From Endobugula sp965225895 (lineage in GTDB: Bacteria; Pseudomonadota; Gammaproteobacteria; Pseudomonadales; Cellvibrionaceae): DNA of 18,851 nucleotides. This document shows, piece by piece, positions 7,582 to 14,962 of the stretch. Every line of letters starts with the position of its first letter. The stretch's first letter is position 1. Where the stretch lies: positions 1 to 18,851 of the forward strand of contig CBDDBR010000008.1 in assembly GCA_965225895.1 (NCBI GenBank), in the 5' to 3' direction. The position numbers and the translations under genes are program-made. The notes under the pieces are model-generated. The model ran no database searches and was not told where the DNA came from. It was given only the letters and a program-made list of their open reading frames with translations.

Positions 7582-7764
7582 ATGGATATAATAGCAAACC
7601 ATTGGCAAAGTATACTCTTTGCCTTATTAGTCGCAGCAAGGGCGATATTTTCACTTGTGCCGTCAAACAACCCAGCGGTTAAAATATTTGGGTGGATAGA
7701 TTTAATTATTACAGCGGTAGTCGGAGGGGATAAGCGCAGAAACAAAAACAAAAAAGCTAAATAA
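7582..7764 (+). CDS. small one/two-helix membrane protein, unknown function
   Basis: 60 residues. A hydrophobic stretch near 8-25 (SILFALLVAARAIFSLV), a short polar turn with Pro/Asn, and a second hydrophobic stretch near 35-48 (IFGWIDLIITAVVGG) are followed by a basic tail GDKRRNKNKKAK. I do not recognise a family. It sits unusually between tail-terminator-like and tail-tube genes with 1-nt gaps on both sides, so it is clearly part of the late operon. A holin, superinfection-exclusion or tail-associated role is possible; none is shown. Confidence 0.65.
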   Translation: MDIIANHWQSILFALLVAARAIFSLVPSNNPAVKIFGWIDLIITAVVGGDKRRNKNKKAK

Positions 7765-7765
7765 A

Positions 7766-8236
7766 ATGGCAAATACAACGGGAATTATTAACGGATCAGA
7801 TTTAAAGATCATGATGGTAGCAAACGCATCGCCTGAGGTAGATGGTATTGTTATCGACAACGTAACAGATTGCAGCATCTCAGTCACAAACGACTTTAGA
7901 GATTCAACGGTGAAAGCTAACGCAGGGTACAAAGCATTGTTGCCTGGTATGACTAGCGCATCACTTAACTTTTCAGCTATGTATGCAAGTAAAGCGGCAG
8001 GCACGGGCACAAGTTTTGAGGATGTTAGCGCGTTTCAATTGAACAAAACAAAGCTAGACATCTACTTTACTCATGTGATCGGATCAGCGGCGGCAGCAAA
8101 CGCAGGGGATTTCGAGTATAAAGTTTTAGGCTACATTGAAAGTTTAGAGCTGACGGGTGGTACTGAGGACAACGCAACATACACGTGTAGCGTTCAAATC
8201 GTCGAAACTATTGTGCGTCAAGTAATACCTGCATAA
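7766..8236 (+). CDS. major tail (tube) protein, TP901-1-like
   Basis: 156-residue protein that should polymerise into the tail tube around the tape measure. 'NGSDLKIMMV...DNVTDCSISVTNDFRDSTVK..GYKALLPGMTSASLNFSAMY' and the closing 'GYIESLELTGGTEDNATYTCSVQIVETI' match the TP901-1-type tail-tube fold, where the protein first declares itself different from bulk DNA-binding genes by an all-beta pattern. It precedes the tail chaperone pair, as in nearly all siphoviruses. No sheath gene is present, which argues for a non-contractile tail. Confidence 0.88.
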   Translation: MANTTGIINGSDLKIMMVANASPEVDGIVIDNVTDCSISVTNDFRDSTVKANAGYKALLPGMTSASLNFSAMYASKAAGTGTSFEDVSAFQLNKTKLDIYFTHVIGSAAAANAGDFEYKVLGYIESLELTGGTEDNATYTCSVQIVETIVRQVIPA

Positions 8237-8237
8237 C

Positions 8238-8549
8238 ATGGAAATCACGATAGCTAAACGAATATATCCATTAAGGGCCACGATGAGGGCTTGGCGCAAT
8301 TTTGAGAAAGCAACGGGGGTGAAAGTTACTGAGGTAGATTCTAACGATATCACCTTAATACCTGAGTTAATTTTCTACTTTGTCCAAGAGGGATGCAAGG
8401 CGCAGGGTATGAAGTTTACTATGGCGGTGGATGATTGGCTTGGTGAAATAGAGGTGACTGATTTACCTTTATTAATAGAAGCTATGGCCGAGGTGATGGG
8501 AGGTAGTAAGGATAAAAAAAAAGTAAAGAAAAAGACTCAAGCCAATTAA
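8238..8549 (+). CDS. tail assembly chaperone, short form (gpG-like)
   Basis: 103-residue product of normal translation. It opens MEITIAKRIYPLRATMRAWRNFEKATG and has an acidic helical middle and a Lys-rich end, typical of gpG-type chaperones. These bind the tape measure and tube subunits during tail assembly and are absent from the virion. It starts 1 nt after the tube gene stop and ends at TAA 8547. A nine-A run near its 3' end is the frameshift site that makes the long gpGT-like form. Family assignment rests mainly on synteny, size and the frameshift architecture. Confidence 0.85.
   Translation: MEITIAKRIYPLRATMRAWRNFEKATGVKVTEVDSNDITLIPELIFYFVQEGCKAQGMKFTMAVDDWLGEIEVTDLPLLIEAMAEVMGGSKDKKKVKKKTQAN
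8514..8522 (+). promoter_or_regulatory. -1 programmed ribosomal frameshift site (A9 tract)
   Basis: Nine A (8514-8522) are read GAT AAA AAA AAA GTA in the zero frame. The heptamer A AAA AAA at 8516-8522 is in correct phase for tandem slippage. The -1 frame has a TAA at 8513-8515, immediately upstream, and is open from 8516 to 8855, while the zero frame stops at 8547. The shift can therefore only occur in this short window, and the A9 tract is the only slippery sequence in it. After slipping, the next codon is AGT at 8522-8524. Confidence 0.88.
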
Positions 8550-8857
8550 CGTGGCGCAGGGTTGAGGAGTTGGGGCTAGGCCTTTTGGGTTTGGCCCCTT
8601 GCTCTCTTTATGATTTAACTTTTGATGAGTTTGGCAACGCGGTAAAAGGCAAGCGCGAAACGTCTGAGATGCAAGAGCGCTCAAATTGGGAGCGCACCAG
8701 GTGGCAAACGGCCATGCTCTTAAACGTTCACGCTAAAAAAGGCGCAAAGATAAAGCCAAGAGATCTCGCAGTTTTTCATTGGGAGAAAAAGAAAATTAGC
8801 GCACAACCGAAAATAAGCGGTTTTGCGATGTTAAGGGGGATGAGTAAACCAGCATGA
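8522..8857 (+). CDS. T-extension of tail assembly chaperone, made as gpGT-like frameshift fusion
   Basis: This frame has no ATG upstream that includes its conserved beginning. It is translated as join(8238..8522, 8522..8857), giving a fusion of about 206 residues. After the slip it reads SKEKDSSQLTWRRVEELGLGLLGLAPCSLYDLT and onward. The 'W..v.elglg.lglaP..ly.LT.dE' pattern is the classical start of the T domain in gpGT-type chaperones, which recruits tube subunits to the tape measure. It ends 1 nt before the tape measure ATG. A separate TTG start at 8570 would discard this conserved beginning and is rejected. Confidence 0.87.
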   Translation, partial: SKEKDSSQLTWRRVEELGLGLLGLAPCSLYDLTFDEFGNAVKGKRETSEMQERSNWERTRWQTAMLLNVHAKKGAKIKPRDLAVFHWEKKKISAQPKISGFAMLRGMSKPA

Positions 8858-8858
8858 G

Positions 8859-11282
8859 ATGGCAAAGCTAGGAAGTTTAGTAGTAAATATAGGGGCAAAT
8901 ACAAAAGACCTCAATGCAAAGCTAGGGGCAGTACGTAAAAATATGCGCTCTATGAGTAGCAATTTTACAGCTATTGGCAAGAGCATGACTAGGGGCATAA
9001 CTTTGCCCTTGCTAGCTATCGGGGGAGCCTCAGCACGTTTGGCGGTAGACTTTCAAGGCGCTATGGCCTCAGTTAAGGCGGTGAGTGGCGCAACGGGTGA
9101 TGAGTTCAAGGCGTTAGAACAAAGCGCAAAAGATTTGGGCGCAAGTACAATATTTACGGCGCGAGATGTGGCCGCATTGCAGTTGGAATATTCGCGTTTG
9201 GGATTTTCTGCCTCAGAAATTATGCAAGTGCAAGAGGCTACTTTAAACCTAGCGCAAGCAACGGGCACCGATCTCGCGCAAGCCGCAGAGGTAGCGGGCT
9301 CAACGGTGAGGCAGTATGGCTTAGACGTTTCACAAACGGGCCAGGTTACCGATGTAATGGCGGCAAGTTTTAGTGCCTCAGCCCTAACGTTAGACACGTT
9401 CCAAGATGCTATGAGCTATGTGGGCCCCGTTGCAAAAACTGCGGGCGTTAGTTTACAAGAAACGGCGGCAATGTTAGGCGTGCTTTCAAATAGCGGGATT
9501 AAAGGCAGCAAAGCAGGCACGAGCCTCAAGCGTATTCTTGAGGAGATGCAAGGCACTAGCGGCACATTAACTGAAAGATTTAAGCAGTTAAGCGATAAGG
9601 GGATCACATTAACTGGGGCGATGGATGAGGTGGGCCGTAGATCGGCAACCTCTCTAATTGTGTTAAGTGATGGCGCGGATAAGGTAAAGACCTTAACGAA
9701 CGAATTTAACAATTCAAAAGGCGCAGCAAAAGCCATGAGCGATATCATGAATGATACAGCTATGGGCGGCCTCAAAGAAATGACTAGCGCCCTTGAGGGT
9801 GCGGGTATCGCGTTAGGTGATGTGTTAATACCATTCATAACCGATGCGGCAAAGTTTATAACGGATCTTGCCACAAGTTTTAGAGATATTGCGCCACACA
9901 TCAAGCACAACATGATGGTGTTTTTAGGTTTGGCGGGCGCTATTGGTCCTTTGCTTGTGATGATGCCACAAGTGATAACAAGCATAAAACTTTTGGGGGC
10001 CACGCTTGCCACATCATTGCCACAAATAACTTTCGCGATCATTGCGCTTGGCGCTTTATCTCTATTGTTTATAGAAACTGAGAGAGATGCAACCAAAGCA
10101 GCAACGGGCGTTAAAAAAGTTGAAACGGCGGTTATTAATCTCAACAAAGCACAGCTAGAAATAGCGGCCCAGGTTGGCGTGGGTGCGGGGGCTGATGCCA
10201 TTGCCTCAAGTATGGAGTTTGCCGCTGAGAGAGTGAAAGAGGCGCAAGATGAAATAGCGACCATAAGAGCCAAGGCAGATAAAATAGGCTTTATGGGGGA
10301 GGCGCAAAGAAAACTACTCAATGAAACGCGAGCGTATGAGGCAGAGTTTCAACGCGTAGTAGATGCGGGCGCACGTTTGTTAGATGTTAATGCGGCCCTA
10401 GCTGCGCAAGCGAAGGAGGATAGCAAAGTTGTGGTAGTGCCCCCCGCTGCAATTGGCTCAATTGATGAGCTCAAAGCAAAAGTATCATCATTAACCGAGA
10501 AGCTAAACGGCTTAAAAATTGGTAGTGATACTTTCAAAAGTACACAGCTAGAATTAGCGGCAGCAAGTAAAGAACTGCAAGAGGCATTAGGTGGCACAGC
10601 TGAGGCGGCTGAGGTTTTAGATACTGCGGTTTCTTTTCCTATTGGCAGCCTAGGGCAGATGAGAGAAAAGCTTTCAGATTTACAAAATGAGTTGCTACTT
10701 CTCAATCCATTGACGCAAGAGTTTGCAGATAAGATGGCTGAGATTGATGAGATGAGCATCTTAGTAAATGGCACTATGGAGGGTATCAAAGAGAGTGTAA
10801 ACCAAACCTCTAATGCCTTTAAAAACCTAGGGCAGAATATTAGTGACGCATTAGTCGATGCGGTTTTTGAAGCTAAAAACTTTGGGGATAGCTTAATAGA
10901 AATAGGCAAGCAGATACTAAAAACATTATTGAGTGAGGCGATAGCAAACGCGATAGTTAATGGTTCAAGCTCCATGAATGTAGCAAACCAAGCAAGCGGG
11001 GGCCTCACAATACCTGGCTTTATAGCGGGCGCAGTTGGCGCAGTAAAAGGGGCGTTTGGTGGTGTGCCTGCCCTTGCCTCAGGGGGGCTCGCTTTTGGCG
11101 AAACAATGAGCATTGTGGGGGATAACAAAAATGCGGCTATTGATCCTGAGGTGATCGCCCCGCTATCAAAATTAAGGCAGTACATGGGCGGCGGTAGTAC
11201 AAATGTATATGGCCGTATCTCAGGTGATGATATTGTGATCTCAAACAATCGCGCTAGCCGTGATAGAAATAGATACGAGTAA
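8859..11282 (+). CDS. tail tape measure protein
   Basis: 807 residues. Tape measure proteins set tail length and help DNA cross the host envelope. The N-terminal third, with 'NTKDLNAKLGAVRKNMRSMSSNFTAIGKSM', 'FQGAMASVKAVSGATGDEFKALE' and 'GTSLKRILEEM', is the TP901-type tape measure core. Strongly hydrophobic segments lie around residues 349-404 (NMMVFLGLAGAIGPLLVMM and PQITFAIIALGALSLLFI), probably membrane-interacting. Long helical, coiled-coil-like stretches follow, then a Gly/Ala-rich part and a basic tail ending SNNRASRDRNRYE. At roughly 1.5 angstrom per residue a tail near 120 nm is expected. The stop overlaps the next start as TAATG. Confidence 0.93.
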   Translation: MAKLGSLVVNIGANTKDLNAKLGAVRKNMRSMSSNFTAIGKSMTRGITLPLLAIGGASARLAVDFQGAMASVKAVSGATGDEFKALEQSAKDLGASTIFTARDVAALQLEYSRLGFSASEIMQVQEATLNLAQATGTDLAQAAEVAGSTVRQYGLDVSQTGQVTDVMAASFSASALTLDTFQDAMSYVGPVAKTAGVSLQETAAMLGVLSNSGIKGSKAGTSLKRILEEMQGTSGTLTERFKQLSDKGITLTGAMDEVGRRSATSLIVLSDGADKVKTLTNEFNNSKGAAKAMSDIMNDTAMGGLKEMTSALEGAGIALGDVLIPFITDAAKFITDLATSFRDIAPHIKHNMMVFLGLAGAIGPLLVMMPQVITSIKLLGATLATSLPQITFAIIALGALSLLFIETERDATKAATGVKKVETAVINLNKAQLEIAAQVGVGAGADAIASSMEFAAERVKEAQDEIATIRAKADKIGFMGEAQRKLLNETRAYEAEFQRVVDAGARLLDVNAALAAQAKEDSKVVVVPPAAIGSIDELKAKVSSLTEKLNGLKIGSDTFKSTQLELAAASKELQEALGGTAEAAEVLDTAVSFPIGSLGQMREKLSDLQNELLLLNPLTQEFADKMAEIDEMSILVNGTMEGIKESVNQTSNAFKNLGQNISDALVDAVFEAKNFGDSLIEIGKQILKTLLSEAIANAIVNGSSSMNVANQASGGLTIPGFIAGAVGAVKGAFGGVPALASGGLAFGETMSIVGDNKNAAIDPEVIAPLSKLRQYMGGGSTNVYGRISGDDIVISNNRASRDRNRYE

Positions 11283-14113
11283 TGGCAGTTGTATACGCAG
11301 TTAGTGAGTTTACCGATGATAACGATGTTACCTGGAAAATTAAGATTGTAGATAGCACAATCTCAACGGGTGATCTAAACCACTCATTCACTTTGGGCCC
11401 TGATGGGTTCCGCTTAAATTATGCGTATGATAATTTTGATAGATCGCGCCCGATATTAGGCAGCAAAGTGATGCTCACCTTATTTCACCCTGACGAAAAT
11501 GATTCAGCATTTAACACTTTATATAGCAATCTAGATAGCGCCGTTGAGGGTACATATCGCATTGAAATCTATCGTGATCCTGACGGCGTCAATGAGGCTT
11601 GGTGGGTAGGTGAGATACTACCCGAACAAGTAGTGATACCCGATGAGTACCCACACGCAGCCGTTAGCGTTACGGCGGTTGATGGAATAGGCAATTTAAA
11701 AGGTATTGAATACAACAACGATGGTGATCCATATGCGGGCACAGATTTAATCACAGCTCATTTGTATAAAGCGCTTTCAAAAGTGCATAGCATTAACTTT
11801 TGGGGGGCGAGTGATACACTTTTAAAGTTCTTTGAGGATTTTATAGGCGCGCAATATAAAGGCTATATAGATGGGGCGCAAAATCAGCAATTAAATAACG
11901 CCAAGATTGAGCACAATACTTTTCATAACCCTGACAGCAACGGCGTAAATCAATATTATAGCACATATGAGGTACTAGAATCAATCGCGCTATCATTAAA
12001 CGCCTCTATCTTTATGGCGCGGGGTACGTTTTGGCTTGTGCCATTGGGCGCAACACAATCACACGTATTACAAGACACTTTAAAAGTAGCGCATTTTATA
12101 AACGGGGCGGGCGTAGTCACCTATAACACAGCCTCTAATACTACGGCCATTGTTGAGTTTGGCACAAATAACGCATATCATGAAAAGCTAGCGGGGTGGG
12201 AGCGATCAAGTACACCCGCATTTAGAGATGTAAAACGCACACGAAATTATCAAGGAGATATACCCGTACTATCTACGGCTTATTACGATATGCCCAGGGT
12301 GTCAGATTCGTATGGTGTTGGGGTTTTATTAACCGATGAGGATTCCACACAACCCTATGGCCGTGAGTATAATTTAAGCGGTACTTTTCAATTTGGTACA
12401 ACGGGCATTAATTCTTTAATAGGTATAGATAGGGTAGTACGTGCCCGCTTGAGGTTTGAGATTCGCGTAGGTGATGCGGGCGGCACATCAAATTATCTTA
12501 ATAAAGCTGATACAACATATAATAATTCAAGCGTAGCTAACGCAGTATTTTATGGCGAAACAGCCTCGCAAGGGTGGCAATATCGATTACCTCAATACTC
12601 AGATACTACATGGAGTAGCGATAGCGCAAATAGATTCACATGGCTGTCTGAGGTTTTTGATGGGGCAACGGGCGCAAGTACGTACCCGAATAGTGGTAAC
12701 TTTTACAATGGTGAAGAATTTAGTATACCATTGCCACCGATACCGGCACTAGCAAACGGGGTTACAATAAAGGTAGAAATTGATTTTATTGGGTGGTATG
12801 GTAACCAAATAACGAGCGTAGACTTTTTAAGCCCTACGCAAAATTATAGCAGTTGGAAGATCACAATGTTAGGGTTAAGGGTTTTAGATGGTGAGGATGT
12901 TGAGGAGTTTGGCGAGGTAGATATTGAGGCCATAAGCCCCGATGATGCACGCTATAAATTTGACCAAGGTGATACGTTAGTAGGAGATCAAATCAGCTCA
13001 GGCAGTTTGGGCGTAATTCAAATTAATGAGGGCACGGCAGGTGCGGGGCTTGGATATGTAGACGCAATTTATTGGCAAAATAGCCAAGAAACAAGCGCAA
13101 CAAATTACAGCATAAACGGGCTAGGTGTACGTGAGAGGTTAGGTGCAAACAAATCAGCCAAACGAACTGAGAGGGGCACGCTCGCAAAGCTAGGGCACGA
13201 CTTTATACACCCGTACTCTATACTAAAAAATCAAGCCGATCACGGGAATTATTATCAGCTCACGGGGCTAAACTATTTAGCTTCTAGAAGTGAGTATGAT
13301 ATCGAGTGTATAATTTTAACGCGCAATATAGATGGCATAACTGAGGCGGTGTCAGGGCGCAAACCAAGCAAAGGAGATCGACCAATCATTATAGGCCCAT
13401 ACAATCCCGTAACAACAAAGGGCCCGATTGATGATACTATACAAGGTGAAAACGTCACAAAACTTGGCTTTGTCACTACTGATACCTATGGCATAACTAA
13501 GGTAACAACATCAACGGGCTCCGCTGCAATAGATATAAACCTACCGATCTCAAAAGCAGGCGCGGGCGCGGAGGTAGTCACAATTAATACGCTAGGGGCT
13601 ATGGCCCCACTTGCCGATGGCTCATCGGGTGAGTTTCTAAAAACAAACGGCGCGGGTGTTTTATCCTGGGGGGCCGCAGGAGGTAGCGGAGGCGGTGGAT
13701 GGTTTGGCTCATCTACTTTGCTCAAGGTTATGCCTAGCGAGTTTATGGCAAACGATGATGCAGGGCGTAGTGGTTTTAATGGCTTATATATCGAAGATGA
13801 TACAAGCAACACCCTAGGTGTTAGAATACACAACGTAAATACTGAAATGTACGTTATGAAAGCTATCCCCACGGGTTACAAAGTTACTCACGTTGAGGTT
13901 TACGCATCGTCAACAATAATTAATGGCGTTGATGTTTTTGCTTTTAATCAAACAACGGGCGCAACATCATCAAAGGGTACGGGCAACACAAACGCAACAA
14001 TTGACATTACCGATGTAACAAGTAGCACCAATGTTAATATATGTATAAAAGTTTCGCCAGGTGCTACAACAATTTTAATCTATGGCGCAGATATAACAAT
14101 AGTAGCAGTATGA
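11282..14113 (+). CDS. large tail-tip / receptor-binding tail protein
   Basis: 943 residues, the only large gene between tape measure and lysis genes, so it probably combines tail-tip and fibre roles. Residues 1-150 (GPDGFRLNYAYD, ILGSKVMLTLF, YRIEIYRDPD, WWVGEI, VTAVDGIGNLKGIEYNN) resemble, from memory, a tail protein common in Bacteroidota siphoviruses. The middle is beta-rich. Near residues 783-796 it has GEFLKTNGAGVLSW, a motif widespread in phage tail fibres, then a Gly-rich linker (GAAGGSGGGG) and a roughly 135-residue C-terminal beta-rich domain that likely contacts the host. No chaperone/self-cleavage motif was recognised. It starts in TAATG with the tape measure stop and ends overlapping a 28-residue ORF by ATGA. 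Confidence 0.82.
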   Translation: MAVVYAVSEFTDDNDVTWKIKIVDSTISTGDLNHSFTLGPDGFRLNYAYDNFDRSRPILGSKVMLTLFHPDENDSAFNTLYSNLDSAVEGTYRIEIYRDPDGVNEAWWVGEILPEQVVIPDEYPHAAVSVTAVDGIGNLKGIEYNNDGDPYAGTDLITAHLYKALSKVHSINFWGASDTLLKFFEDFIGAQYKGYIDGAQNQQLNNAKIEHNTFHNPDSNGVNQYYSTYEVLESIALSLNASIFMARGTFWLVPLGATQSHVLQDTLKVAHFINGAGVVTYNTASNTTAIVEFGTNNAYHEKLAGWERSSTPAFRDVKRTRNYQGDIPVLSTAYYDMPRVSDSYGVGVLLTDEDSTQPYGREYNLSGTFQFGTTGINSLIGIDRVVRARLRFEIRVGDAGGTSNYLNKADTTYNNSSVANAVFYGETASQGWQYRLPQYSDTTWSSDSANRFTWLSEVFDGATGASTYPNSGNFYNGEEFSIPLPPIPALANGVTIKVEIDFIGWYGNQITSVDFLSPTQNYSSWKITMLGLRVLDGEDVEEFGEVDIEAISPDDARYKFDQGDTLVGDQISSGSLGVIQINEGTAGAGLGYVDAIYWQNSQETSATNYSINGLGVRERLGANKSAKRTERGTLAKLGHDFIHPYSILKNQADHGNYYQLTGLNYLASRSEYDIECIILTRNIDGITEAVSGRKPSKGDRPIIIGPYNPVTTKGPIDDTIQGENVTKLGFVTTDTYGITKVTTSTGSAAIDINLPISKAGAGAEVVTINTLGAMAPLADGSSGEFLKTNGAGVLSWGAAGGSGGGGWFGSSTLLKVMPSEFMANDDAGRSGFNGLYIEDDTSNTLGVRIHNVNTEMYVMKAIPTGYKVTHVEVYASSTIINGVDVFAFNQTTGATSSKGTGNTNATIDITDVTSSTNVNICIKVSPGATTILIYGADITIVAV

Positions 14114-14196
14114 CATTAGAAGAATTAACAGCCTTAATGGAGAAAATGGAGAAAGCACTATTAGAAACAGCGGGCGCAAATCATACAAAGCCATGA
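14110..14196 (+). CDS. 28-residue helical micro-protein
   Basis: MTLEELTALMEKMEKALLETAG... is an acidic amphipathic helix followed by a short tail. It is linked by ATGA overlaps on both sides (ATG 14110 with TGA 14111; TGA 14194 with ATG 14193), which supports real translation. No family recognised. It could act only as a coupling leader for the holin candidate. Confidence 0.5.
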   Translation: MTLEELTALMEKMEKALLETAGANHTKP

Positions 14197-14357
14197 TAGA
14201 TGCAAAGATGTGGGGGCTCAATCTATTGTGGGCTACGTGGGGCGCAGCGGTATGGCTTGCCGATCTAAATTATATCATCGCAATAATTGGAGGCGTCACG
14301 CTTGTATGGGTTAATATTGAAAAAGCTATAACGCAAAGAAAGAAACGAAAGAAATGA
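14193..14357 (+). CDS. putative holin (54 aa, two membrane segments, basic tail)
   Basis: 54 residues: MIDAKMWGLNLLWATWGAAV (first hydrophobic segment to about residue 23), a short DLN turn, then YIIAIIGGVTLVWVNI (about 27-42) and a basic end KAITQRKKRKK. Two membrane segments plus a Lys/Arg-rich C-terminus and position two genes upstream of the endolysin fit a small class II holin that would permeabilise the inner membrane at lysis. It is bounded by ATGA overlaps at both ends. Sequence family not recognised, so the function is inferred from topology and context. Confidence 0.55.
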   Translation: MIDAKMWGLNLLWATWGAAVWLADLNYIIAIIGGVTLVWVNIEKAITQRKKRKK

Positions 14358-14497
14358 GCTGCATACCTTACCTATGTATTATACTACTCAATGTAGCAAA
14401 TACGCGATACAAGCTTAGAGAGTTTGGCAAGGTTGATGGCCATGATTTATTGTGTATACTTATATCACTTATAGGATGCTACATTTTGAATACATAG
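14354..14497 (+). CDS. 47-residue membrane protein in the lysis cassette
   Basis: MSCIPYLCIILLNVAN (hydrophobic 3-15), a charged middle TRYKLREFGKVDGHD, then LLCILISLIGCYIL (32-45). It begins in an ATGA overlap with the holin candidate and ends with TAG at 14495, inside the start region of the endolysin gene. Two short membrane segments with four Cys are seen; no lipobox was recognised. It might be an antiholin or spanin-like partner, or a second holin. Confidence 0.45.
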   Translation: MSCIPYLCIILLNVANTRYKLREFGKVDGHDLLCILISLIGCYILNT

Positions 14498-14847
14498 AGT
14501 TTGATTCACCTGACTTACCAGGTAGCGGGGCAGAGTTTATGGATCAAGATTTTTTAGATCTATTAGATAAGGCAAGAGCTGAGGCAAAAATCCCCTTTAA
14601 AATAACCTCAGGGTTTAGGACGCCCGAATACTCTATTGATTTAAAAAAGCGAGGCTATGCTGTGGCTAAAAATTCAGCACATATGCAAGGGCTAGCAGCT
14701 GACATCGCCGTTACGAGCTCCGCAAATCGGCTTATTATAATAGAAAGTTTGTTATATGTAGGGTTTCGCAGGCTCGGCATAGGTAAGGGCTTTATCCATG
14801 TAGACCTTAGTAAGACTAAGGCTCAAGATGTTGTGTGGGTGTATTAA
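14476..14847 (+). CDS. endolysin: M15-type peptidase (M15_3/VanY-like)
   Basis: 123 residues from ATG 14476; a GTG at 14452 would add eight residues and overlap the upstream gene more. It is a zinc metallopeptidase expected to cut peptide crosslinks or stems of peptidoglycan. Visible motifs are TSGFRTPEYS (44-53), NSAHMQGLAADI (66-77) with zinc ligands H69 and D76, and GFIHVDL (105-111) with H108 and D110. This is the complete M15 set. There is no signal peptide, so a holin is needed for release, matching the small membrane proteins just upstream. Size is normal for the single-domain phage enzyme. Confidence 0.93.
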   Translation: MLHFEYIEFDSPDLPGSGAEFMDQDFLDLLDKARAEAKIPFKITSGFRTPEYSIDLKKRGYAVAKNSAHMQGLAADIAVTSSANRLIIIESLLYVGFRRLGIGKGFIHVDLSKTKAQDVVWVY

Positions 14848-14885
14848 CATCACATAGTTAATTACTTTTATTGCTTTTTATTTGG

Positions 14886-14908
14886 TGTCGGACATATTGT
14901 GTCCTACA
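14886..14908 (+). promoter_or_regulatory. tandem TGTNNNACA operator-like sites
   Basis: TGTCGGACA (14886-14894) and TGTCCTACA (14900-14908) form a direct repeat with 7 of 9 identical positions, 14 bp apart. Each is a TGTNNNACA dyad, the first a perfect palindrome about its centre. In addition GGACA (14890-14894) and TGTCC (14900-14904) form an inverted repeat. They lie just upstream of TATAAT (14915-14920) ahead of the early operon. This looks like a repressor site; no matching repressor gene is obvious in the window. Confidence 0.4.
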
Positions 14909-14914
14909 TTGCGG

Positions 14915-14920
14915 TATAAT
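14915..14920 (+). promoter_or_regulatory. candidate -10 box of the early-operon promoter
   Basis: TATAAT 43-48 nt before the ATG at 14963, in the only long gap between the lysis and replication modules. No good TTGACA-like hexamer occurs 16-18 bp upstream and the Bacteroidota -7 consensus TAnnTTTG matches only partly, so the call is weak. Confidence 0.35.
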
Positions 14921-14921
14921 T

Positions 14922-14962
14922 CAAAACACAAAAACACAAAAAAACACAAAACACACAACAAC
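14922..14962 (+). promoter_or_regulatory. A/C-only 5' leader of the early operon
   Basis: All 41 bases before the ATG at 14963 are A or C, with no G or T. Such RNA cannot fold on itself and carries no Shine-Dalgarno sequence. The end ACAACAACATG is identical to the start of the gene at 217, and a related CAACAACACAAATG precedes the protease-capsid start at 3912. It probably acts as an unstructured ribosome landing region. Confidence 0.45.

Noticed and set aside
8572..8598. GGGGC/GCCCC hairpin as a stimulator of the frameshift
   Set aside because: It begins about 50 nt after the slip site, far beyond the usual 5-9 nt spacing, and the stem is only 5 bp.
8570..8857. Independent TTG-started gene downstream of the tail chaperone
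   Set aside because: The conserved T-domain start lies upstream of this TTG and is only reachable by frameshift from the A9 tract.
9416..11248. Two long minus-strand open frames opposite the tape measure gene (about 300 codons each)
   Set aside because: Low-complexity translations mirroring the plus-strand codon bias of a convincing tape measure gene; no domain, no start context, opposite to the operon.
12552..12752. Extra plus-strand frame inside the large tail gene
   Set aside because: Fully nested in the conserved reading frame, with no recognisable features and no coupling signals.
14805..14821. Inverted repeat CCTTAG-TAAGA-CTAAGG near the end of the endolysin gene as a terminator
   Set aside because: Only a 6-bp AT-rich stem inside coding sequence, and the next T-rich stretch is about 50 nt away, so it is not an intrinsic terminator.
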